Assembly: GCA_943327965.2 (NCBI GenBank)
Contig: CALPYQ020000092.1
Coordinates: 1 to 6,899, forward strand
Reading direction: 5' to 3'
Length of the DNA stretch: 6,899 nucleotides
Source of the DNA: Singulisphaera sp. GP187
GTDB taxonomy: Bacteria > Pseudomonadota > Gammaproteobacteria > Burkholderiales > Burkholderiaceae_C
The notes beneath the pieces are model-generated. The model was not told where the DNA came from. It saw nothing but the letters and a program-made list of their open reading frames with translations, and ran no database searches. A program made the position numbers and the translations under genes. This document shows positions 1 through 5,019 of the stretch, in pieces. Numbering within the stretch: the stretch's first letter is position 1; each line of letters starts with the position of its first letter.

Positions 1-1041
1 CGCATCAATGCAGAAGACCCCTTCCGCAACTTCTTGCCTTCGACAGGTCGCTTGGTGCGTTTCCAAACGCCAGTGCAAACCATGTTCCAGTCGAATACGC
101 AAGACCTGTTGGGCGTGCGTGTCGACACCGGCGTGCAAGATGGCGGCGAGATCCCGATGTTCTACGACTCCATGATTGCCAAGCTAATTGTTCATGGTAC
201 CGACCGCAACGATGCCATTGCCAAAATGCGCGAAGCCTTGAATGGTTTTGTCATTCGTGGCATCAGCTCCAACATTCCCTTCCAAGCGGCCTTGTTGGCC
301 CACCCTAAATTTGTGGCTGGCGACTTCAACACGGGTTTCATTGCAGAAAACTATGGTCAAGGTTTCCGTGCAGAAGATGTGCCGCACGACGACCCTGATT
401 TCTTGGTGGCCTTGGCTGCATTTGTGCGCCGAAAATCGCGCGAGCGTGCGGCCAACCTCAGTGGTCAGTTGCCTGGCTATGACGTTCAAATTGGTCACGA
501 TTACAGCGTCATTGTGTTGGGCGCCAAAGGCGAGAACCGTTACCTGGGTGTGCACGTGGACGAGTTCCGTGGTCAAAGCGGCAAAGCCATTATCAAAGTG
601 GGTGACAACCACTACATCATTGAAAGCCATTCGCGTTTGAACGACGTGCGCATTAGCGGCACCGTCAATGGCAAGCCATTTACCGCCCAAGTAGAGCGCG
701 GCACGCCGAAGAACCCCTTGGCTTTGCAAGTTCAACACAACGGCACACGCATTGAAGCTTTGGTGGTTTCACCCCGCATGGCCGAGTTGCACCAAATGAT
801 GCCCTTCAAAACACCCCCTGACATGAGCCGATTTGTCTTGTCGCCCATGCCCGGTTTGTTGGTCAATGTGGCCGTCACCCCAGGTCAAAAAGTTCAAGCG
901 GGTGAGCGTGTGGCCGTCATTGAAGCCATGAAAATGGAAAACATTTTGTTTGCTGCCCACGACGGTGTGGTGAAGAAGGTCATGGCCTCACAAGGTGAAT
1001 CTTTGTCAGTCGACCAAGTCATCGTGGAGTTTGAAGCATGA
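1..1041 (+). CDS. pccA: Propionyl-CoA (acyl-CoA) carboxylase alpha subunit, biotin-containing; 5'-truncated by the window
   Basis: The 3' half of an acyl-CoA carboxylase alpha chain: 346 codons plus stop, open at the left edge. It opens inside biotin carboxylase with RINAEDP; this Arg corresponds to the catalytic Arg338 of E. coli AccC. Residues 1 to about 117 are the biotin carboxylase C-terminal domain. About 118-265 look like the BT linker domain that binds the beta subunit in propionyl-CoA carboxylases. About 275-346 are the biotinyl domain, with biotin attached to Lys311 in EAMKMEN (codon 931-933), 35 residues from the C-terminus as usual. The family is about 660-680 residues, so roughly half is missing. 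Known role: ATP-dependent carboxylation of biotin, then carboxyl transfer to propionyl-CoA in the cytoplasm. The BT-like segment and the neighbouring VOC gene favour propionyl-CoA; acetyl-CoA or another short acyl-CoA as substrate is not excluded. The gene overlaps the next by ATGA. Confidence 0.87.
   Translation, partial: RINAEDPFRNFLPSTGRLVRFQTPVQTMFQSNTQDLLGVRVDTGVQDGGEIPMFYDSMIAKLIVHGTDRNDAIAKMREALNGFVIRGISSNIPFQAALLAHPKFVAGDFNTGFIAENYGQGFRAEDVPHDDPDFLVALAAFVRRKSRERAANLSGQLPGYDVQIGHDYSVIVLGAKGENRYLGVHVDEFRGQSGKAIIKVGDNHYIIESHSRLNDVRISGTVNGKPFTAQVERGTPKNPLALQVQHNGTRIEALVVSPRMAELHQMMPFKTPPDMSRFVLSPMPGLLVNVAVTPGQKVQAGERVAVIEAMKMENILFAAHDGVVKKVMASQGESLSVDQVIVEFEA
1026..1029 (+). promoter_or_regulatory. 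Ribosome binding site of the VOC gene, inside the end of pccA
   Basis: GGAG lies 8 nt before the ATG at 1038, within the last codons of the carboxylase gene. With the 4-bp ATGA stop/start overlap it supports this start and translational coupling of the two proteins. Confidence 0.6.
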
Positions 1042-1529
1042 GCAACATCAGCCGTCCCTTCAAGGTTTTGGGCATTCAACAAATTGCCATTGGCGGTACT
1101 GACAAAGTCAAATTGCAAAAACTGTGGATTGACTTGTTTGGTTTAGAACTCACGGGCACCTACAAAAGTGATCGTGAAAATGTTGACGAAGACATTTGCG
1201 CCATTGGCTCCGGGCCCTTCAAAGTTGAGGTTGATTTGATGCAACCGATGGACATCGAAAAAAAACCTGCCGTTCACACCACACCTTTGAACCATGTTGG
1301 CTTGTGGATCGATCATTTGCCAGAGGCTGTTGAATGGCTGGGTCAGCAGGGCGTTCGGTTTGCGCCGGGCGGCATTCGCAAAGGCGCAGCCGGTTTCGAC
1401 ATTTGTTTTATTCACCCCAAAGGCAATGAAGAGTTGCCCATTGGTGGTGAGGGGGTGCTGATTGAGTTGGTGCAAGCACCCGATGAGGTGGTGAAAGCTT
1501 TTGGCGCGTTGGCTGCCCAATACGCTTAA
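1038..1529 (+). CDS. VOC (glyoxalase-fold) family protein, candidate methylmalonyl-CoA epimerase-like
   Basis: A 163-residue protein of two vicinal-oxygen-chelate modules: residues about 9-70 and 82-147, the second starting at LNHVGLWI. It has the size and motif order of methylmalonyl-CoA epimerases and lactoylglutathione lyases. The family binds a divalent metal through four residues. His86 and Glu143 (in VLIELVQ) are in the expected places, and Glu64 is a plausible third. The first ligand, normally His in a 'DHIGIAV'-like strand, is Gln15 here (IQQIAIG). The start is fixed by the ATGA overlap with pccA and by GGAG 8 nt upstream. Co-translation with a propionyl-CoA carboxylase subunit suggests conversion between methylmalonyl-CoA epimers before the mutase; that is inference from context. 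The altered ligand set leaves open another substrate or a non-catalytic role. The family assignment is firm, the reaction is not. Confidence 0.8.
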   Translation: MSNISRPFKVLGIQQIAIGGTDKVKLQKLWIDLFGLELTGTYKSDRENVDEDICAIGSGPFKVEVDLMQPMDIEKKPAVHTTPLNHVGLWIDHLPEAVEWLGQQGVRFAPGGIRKGAAGFDICFIHPKGNEELPIGGEGVLIELVQAPDEVVKAFGALAAQYA

Positions 1530-1536
1530 AGCAGAT

Positions 1537-1578
1537 CAATTTTTAATTGGCTTTTCGAGCTTTGGCTTTTGCCAAAGC
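1537..1578. terminator. Convergent gene junction with two dyads, weak terminator candidate
   Basis: Only 13 bp separate the stop of the VOC gene (1529) from the stop of the rnfB-like gene (1543). Two dyads span this junction. One is CAATT-TTT-AATTG at 1537-1549, AT-rich and symmetrical. The other is a perfect 8-bp stem, GCTTTGGC-TTTT-GCCAAAGC, at 1559-1578 inside the last codons of the rnfB-like gene. Neither is followed by a proper T tract, so a classical intrinsic terminator is not shown. The longer stem could still end or protect the 3' end of the pccA-VOC transcript. Confidence 0.3.
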
Positions 1579-2202
1579 CGCTTCAATGATGGCTCGCTTG
1601 CGGGCCATTTCTTTGTCTTGATCTAAAGCCCTGTGCGTATGTGTTTCAAGGTCGGCCAATTTCATGGCAGCCTTGGCTTCTTGTCGCTCAGCGTGTTCGC
1701 GCTCTTCTACAACCAAGCGAATTTGCCGCGACTCATAGCGCTGCCTGGCTTGTGTGGCCAGCACATCAGACCATGCAGCCCAGCCAGTTTTTTCGCCAGA
1801 GATGGGCACCATCTCAATGCAATCGACTGGACAAACGGGCAAACACAAATCGCAACCCGTACAAGCCGATTCAATGACGGTGTGCATGACCTTGTTGCTG
1901 CCCAAGATGGCATCGGTGGGGCAGGCCTTGATGCACAAGGTGCAGCCGATGCACCATGCTTCGTCAATGACGGCCACCGTCATGGGGCCTTCAACCCCAT
2001 GGTCTGGATTTAAGGGCAGGGCGGTACGGCCTGTGAGGCGGGCCAAGATGGCCACGCCCTCGGCACCGCCAGGCGGACATTGATTGATGGGGACTTGATC
2101 TTCTGCAATGGCCAATGCATAGGCCTTGCAGTCTGGGTAGCCGCACCGAGTGCACTGCGTTTGAGGCAGCGCATCGTGGATGCGGTCAGCCAGGGTGCTC
2201 AC
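1543..2202 (-). CDS. RnfB-like soluble ferredoxin with a Fes domain and two 4Fe-4S clusters
   Basis: A 219-residue iron-sulfur protein resembling RnfB/RsxB of the Rnf electron-transport complex. Residues 17-42 form the Fes-type domain with C17, C20, C25 and C42. Two bacterial-ferredoxin motifs follow: C84/C87/C90/C94 and C114/C117/C120/C124, all intact, so up to three 4Fe-4S clusters. Residues about 140-219 are a charged Ala/Glu/Lys/Arg-rich stretch, probably helical. The N-terminal membrane helix of canonical RnfB is absent, so the protein is expected in the cytoplasm, and no other rnf gene is in the window. The start is GTG: this frame has a TAA stop six bases upstream and no Met codon before residue 74, too late for the Fes domain. 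GTG overlaps the phaZ stop (GTGA), with no clear Shine-Dalgarno, which indicates translational coupling. An electron carrier is likely; its partners are unknown. Confidence 0.82.
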   Translation of the reverse strand: MSTLADRIHDALPQTQCTRCGYPDCKAYALAIAEDQVPINQCPPGGAEGVAILARLTGRTALPLNPDHGVEGPMTVAVIDEAWCIGCTLCIKACPTDAILGSNKVMHTVIESACTGCDLCLPVCPVDCIEMVPISGEKTGWAAWSDVLATQARQRYESRQIRLVVEEREHAERQEAKAAMKLADLETHTHRALDQDKEMARKRAIIEAALAKAKARKAN

Positions 2203-3587
2203 TTTTTACGAGCGGGTGCTTTTTTGGCAGCAACTTTGACGGCCTTCTTGGCAGGTGCTTTGCTAGCAGGCTTGGCACTGGCTTTGACAGCAGTTTGGGT
2301 GGATGCTTTTTTTGTAGTGCCTGAACCGTTGTGCGCCAAAATGAATTTGACAACTTCTGGGTACACCACATCGCGCCAACGACGACCACTGAAAATACCG
2401 TAGTGACCCGCACCTGGCACTTCCAAATGCTTGCGATTTTTGGGTGTGATGTTGCTGCACAAACCATGTGCCGCAGCCGTTTGGCCAGAGCCAGAAATGT
2501 CGTCCAACTCGCCTTCAACGGTGAGCAAGGCGGTGGTCTTAATGTCTTGCGGACGAACCAACTCTTGTTTGCCGCTTAAGTTCTTAACTTCCCAAGTGCC
2601 GTTGACCAATTTGTAATCTTGGAAAACAGTCTTGATGGTTTCTAAGTAATAGTCGGCATCCATGTCTAGCACGGCGTTGTACTCGTCATAGAACTTGCGG
2701 TGCGCCTCTGTGCTGGCGTCATCACCTTTGATGAGGTCTTTGAAGTAATCGTAATGGCTAGAGGCATGACGATCTGGGTTCATGGCCACAAAGCCTGTGT
2801 GCTGCAAGAAACCAGGATAGACGCGGCGGCCTGCACCTGGGAAGTTGCTAGGCACTTTGTAAATCACATTGTTTTCAAACCACTCAAAGCTCTTGTTCAT
2901 GGCCAAGTTGTTGACGGCAGTGGGCGACTTGCGCGCATCAATGGGGCCGCCCATCATGGTCATGCTGAGAGGTGTTTTTTCGCCACGCGAAGCCATCAAA
3001 GAGACGGCTGCCAAAACGGGCACGGTGGGTTGGCAAACGCTGATGACATGGCAATTGCCGTAGACGCCTTGCACATGGCGAATGAACTCTTGCACATAGT
3101 TGACGTAGTCGTCCAAATGGAACTCGCCATCTTCTAAAGGCACCAAGCGGGCGTTTTTCCAGTCGGTGATGTAGACCTTGTGGTCCTTCAACATGGTTTT
3201 GACGGTATCGCGCAGAAGGGTGGCGTAGTGGCCTGACAAAGGCGCAACAATTAAAACGGCCGGTTGTTTTTTAATGGCACTGAGGGTGACGGAGTCGTCA
3301 GTAAAGCGCTTAAAACGGCGCAATTCGCAAAACGGCTTGTCAATTTCGACGCGCTCATGAATGGCCACATCGACCTCACCCACATGCACAGTGCGAATGC
3401 CAAACTCGGGCTTGACGTAGTCTTTGCCCAAGCGGTGCATGAGTTCATAACCGGCAGAAACACGCTGCGCCAAGGGCGAATTGCCCATGGGATTGAGCGG
3501 GTTGCTGTACATCTTGGCGGCAGCATGTGCCAAGTCTGCAAAAGGCTCCATGATGGAGCGTTGCGTTTCGTAGATTTGGTAAAGCAT
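2199..3587 (-). CDS. phaZ: Intracellular polyhydroxyalkanoate (PHB) depolymerase with a Lys/Ala-rich C-terminal tail
   Basis: A 462-residue alpha/beta-hydrolase-type enzyme closely resembling the intracellular PHB depolymerase PhaZa1 of Cupriavidus necator. These enzymes mobilise the amorphous polymer of cytoplasmic PHB granules. The catalytic residues match those described for PhaZa1: nucleophile Cys185 in SVCQPTVP (a cysteine in place of the usual serine), Asp362 in [10 protein letters not shown] and His395 in [13 protein letters not shown]. The family typically ends near residue 420. This protein continues for about 40 residues (421-462), made almost only of Lys, Ala, Ser, Pro and Thr, resembling histone-H1-like tails such as that of the PHB-granule protein PhaM. 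The ATG at 3587 matches the family N-terminus MLYQ. The stop overlaps the GTG of the rnfB-like gene. A PhaR-like dyad lies just upstream. Function is confident; the role of the tail is unknown. Confidence 0.93.
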   Translation of the reverse strand: MLYQIYETQRSIMEPFADLAHAAAKMYSNPLNPMGNSPLAQRVSAGYELMHRLGKDYVKPEFGIRTVHVGEVDVAIHERVEIDKPFCELRRFKRFTDDSVTLSAIKKQPAVLIVAPLSGHYATLLRDTVKTMLKDHKVYITDWKNARLVPLEDGEFHLDDYVNYVQEFIRHVQGVYGNCHVISVCQPTVPVLAAVSLMASRGEKTPLSMTMMGGPIDARKSPTAVNNLAMNKSFEWFENNVIYKVPSNFPGAGRRVYPGFLQHTGFVAMNPDRHASSHYDYFKDLIKGDDASTEAHRKFYDEYNAVLDMDADYYLETIKTVFQDYKLVNGTWEVKNLSGKQELVRPQDIKTTALLTVEGELDDISGSGQTAAAHGLCSNITPKNRKHLEVPGAGHYGIFSGRRWRDVVYPEVVKFILAHNGSGTTKKASTQTAVKASAKPASKAPAKKAVKVAAKKAPARKK

Positions 3588-3604
3588 GGCTTAAAGCCCT
3601 TTAA

Positions 3605-3626
3605 ATTGTTGCACTGCAGCAATATA
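3605..3626 (-). promoter_or_regulatory. Candidate phaZ promoter with PhaR-like operator dyad
   Basis: On the plus strand, ATTGTTGC-ACT-GCAGCAAT (3605-3623) is an 8-bp dyad with one mismatch, containing the TGC-N3-GCA core. This resembles the TGC-rich dyads reported as binding sites of the PHB-responsive repressor PhaR. On the minus strand a -10-like TATATT (3621-3626) overlaps its upstream edge, placing the dyad over the expected phaZ transcription start, a normal position for a repressor. I see no good -35 hexamer. The AAGGG before the phaZ start (about 9 nt from ATG) is a modest ribosome binding site. PhaR control is inferred from motif and context only. Confidence 0.4.
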
Positions 3627-3691
3627 ACAGTTGTGATGCATTGAAAGTGGAGAGGCGCACCTAATTTAAATCATTGGGTGACGCCGCTTTG

Positions 3692-4888
3692 TCACATGAC
3701 TTTCGCAATCGACTGACAAACGTAATCGATGTTCTTGCTGTTCAAAGCAGCCACACACATGCGGCCTGTGTCGGTGCCATACACACCAAACTCAGAGCGC
3801 AGGCGCACCATTTGGTCTTTGTTCAAGCCAGAGTAGCTGAACATGCCAATTTGGGTGGTAATGAAACTCATGTCTTGCTTCACACCCGCAGCTTTCAAAC
3901 CATCGACCAGTTTTTGACGCATGGCTTTGATGCGCACACGCATTTCGCCCAATTCTTTTTCCCAGGTGGCGCGCCACTCGGGGTTGGCCAACACGGCGGC
4001 CACTACGGCACCGCCGTGAATGGGCGGGTTGGAGTAGTTGGTGCGAATCACAATTTTCAATTGGCTCAAAACGCGGCTGCATTCTTCCTTGTTGGCACAC
4101 AGCACAGACAAAGCACCCACGCGCTCGCCGTACAAGCTGAAGCTTTTAGAGAAAGAGGTGGACACAAAGAAGCTAAGGCCGGCCGCCACAAACTTGGCAA
4201 TGACAGCGCCATCTTCTTGAATACCATGGCCAAAACCTTGGTAGGCCATGTCCAAAAATGCGGTGAGGTTTTTGCCTTTAACAGCCGCAATGACTTGATC
4301 CCACTGGGCTGCAGTGATGTCATAGCCGGTTGGGTTGTGGCAGCAAGCGTGCAACACCACAATGGTGCCGGGTGCCGCAGCATTCAGGCTGGCCAACATG
4401 CCCTCAAAGTTGACGCCGCGTTTTTCGGCGTCGTAATAGGCATAGGTCTCAACTTGGAAGCCGGCGTTGGTGAACAAGGCGCGGTGGTTTTCCCAGCTGG
4501 GATCAGAAATCAAAACTTTGGCGTTGGGGCTGACTTTTTTCAGGAAGTCGGCGCCAATTTTGAGGCCGCCTGTACCGCCAATGCCTTGAACGGTGGCCAC
4601 GCGGCCCGAGCTGACGGGTTCGCTGTCGGCCCCAAAAACCAGGCTTTTAACTGCGGCATCGTAGGCGGCAATGCCGTCAATGGGCAGGTAACCGCGGGCT
4701 GTTGGCTTTTCCATCATGGCTTTTTCGGCCGCTTGAACACACTGAAGCAAGGGGAGTTTGCCGTTGTCGTCGAAATAAACGCCCACACCCAAGTTCACTT
4801 TGTTGGGATTGGTGTCGGCTGCAAATTGTTCGTTCAAACCCAAGATGGGGTCGCGGGGGGCCATTTCGACGGCGGTAAACAGAGACAT
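3692..4888 (-). CDS. Class I aminotransferase, aspartate/aromatic amino acid type (AspC/TyrB family)
   Basis: A 398-residue PLP enzyme of fold type I, full length for the AspC/TyrB subgroup (about 397). It would exchange the amino group between aspartate or an aromatic amino acid and 2-oxoglutarate in the cytoplasm. Visible active-site residues, aligned to E. coli AspC: Asn185 in HNPTG, Asp213 and Tyr216 in DMAYQGF, the PLP-binding Lys248 in STSFSKSFSLYGERVG, phosphate-binding Arg256, Arg282 in VIRTNYSNPP (side-chain carboxylate pocket, AspC Arg292) and Arg376 in DTGR (alpha-carboxylate, AspC Arg386). The start has AAGGA 7 nt upstream and the N-terminus aligns with the family. Sequence alone does not separate aspartate from tyrosine/phenylalanine preference, so no symbol is given. 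It is followed by a 104-bp gap before phaZ on the same strand, without a clear terminator, so read-through into phaZ is possible. Confidence 0.92.
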   Translation of the reverse strand: MSLFTAVEMAPRDPILGLNEQFAADTNPNKVNLGVGVYFDDNGKLPLLQCVQAAEKAMMEKPTARGYLPIDGIAAYDAAVKSLVFGADSEPVSSGRVATVQGIGGTGGLKIGADFLKKVSPNAKVLISDPSWENHRALFTNAGFQVETYAYYDAEKRGVNFEGMLASLNAAAPGTIVVLHACCHNPTGYDITAAQWDQVIAAVKGKNLTAFLDMAYQGFGHGIQEDGAVIAKFVAAGLSFFVSTSFSKSFSLYGERVGALSVLCANKEECSRVLSQLKIVIRTNYSNPPIHGGAVVAAVLANPEWRATWEKELGEMRVRIKAMRQKLVDGLKAAGVKQDMSFITTQIGMFSYSGLNKDQMVRLRSEFGVYGTDTGRMCVAALNSKNIDYVCQSIAKVM

Positions 4889-4895
4889 GAAAAAG

Positions 4896-4908
4896 TCCTT
4901 GATAAGGA
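4896..4908 (-). promoter_or_regulatory. Aminotransferase ribosome binding site inside a small hairpin
   Basis: Read on the minus strand, TCCTT-ATC-AAGGA ends 7 nt before the aminotransferase ATG. Its 3' arm AAGGA is the Shine-Dalgarno sequence and its 5' arm is complementary, so a 5-bp stem with a three-base loop could partly hide the ribosome binding site. The stem is short and may not be stable. Confidence 0.4.
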
Positions 4909-4943
4909 GGTTACGGATGGCAGAAACCCGAAACCTAGGTTAG
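4904..4943 (+). other. Possible 8-codon leader ORF upstream of uvrB
   Basis: On the plus strand a near-perfect Shine-Dalgarno, AAGGAGG (4904-4910), stands 6 nt before an ATG at 4917, which opens an eight-codon frame (MAETRNLG) ending in TAG at 4943. Two hairpins with short T tracts follow before the uvrB start at 5020. The order ribosome binding site, mini-ORF, hairpins is that of a leader peptide with an attenuator. Against this, AAGGA is also the complementary arm of the aminotransferase hairpin, and I see no promoter in the right place, so it could be coincidence. Confidence 0.2.
4932..4941. repeat. Perfect 10-bp palindrome in the divergent spacer
   Basis: AACCTAGGTT is a perfect palindrome centred on CTAG, a tetranucleotide that is scarce in many proteobacterial genomes. 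It lies between the divergent aminotransferase and uvrB genes and could be a half of an operator, or chance. Confidence 0.25.
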
Positions 4944-4946
4944 GCT

Positions 4947-4989
4947 TTAGGGTTGCCCCTAATTTTAACGGCTCTTTGCGCCGTTTTTT
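4947..4989 (+). terminator. Tandem hairpins with T tracts in the uvrB leader (attenuator-like)
   Basis: Two adjacent perfect stems read on the plus strand. The first is TTAGGG-TTGC-CCCTAA (4947-4962) followed by TTTT. The second is AACGGC-TCTTTGC-GCCGTT (4967-4985) followed by four more T (six T in total, 4984-4989). Only the plus strand carries the T tracts, so the polarity is toward uvrB, whose start is 30 bp further on. No plus-strand gene ends upstream of them, so they would act either on antisense read-through from the aminotransferase locus or as leader attenuators of uvrB. Each stem is only 6 bp, so termination would be modest. Confidence 0.35.
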
Positions 4990-5019
4990 GCCCCAAATTG
5001 ACCCATCTCAAGAAGTTCC

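Noticed and set aside
184..738. Minus-strand open frame of 184 codons opposite pccA
   Set aside because: Antisense shadow of the carboxylase; no domain resemblance, and the pccA frame is conserved throughout.
2700..3137. Plus-strand open frame of 145 codons inside phaZ
   Set aside because: Antisense shadow of conserved phaZ coding sequence, with no family resemblance and no supporting ribosome binding site.
3627..3691. Intrinsic terminator after the aminotransferase gene
   Set aside because: No GC-rich stem followed by T residues is visible on the minus strand in this gap, so read-through to phaZ or Rho-dependent ending cannot be told apart.
4889..5019. LexA (SOS) box upstream of uvrB
   Set aside because: I looked for CTGT-N8-ACAG-like dyads in the spacer and found none; the dyads present have different sequences.
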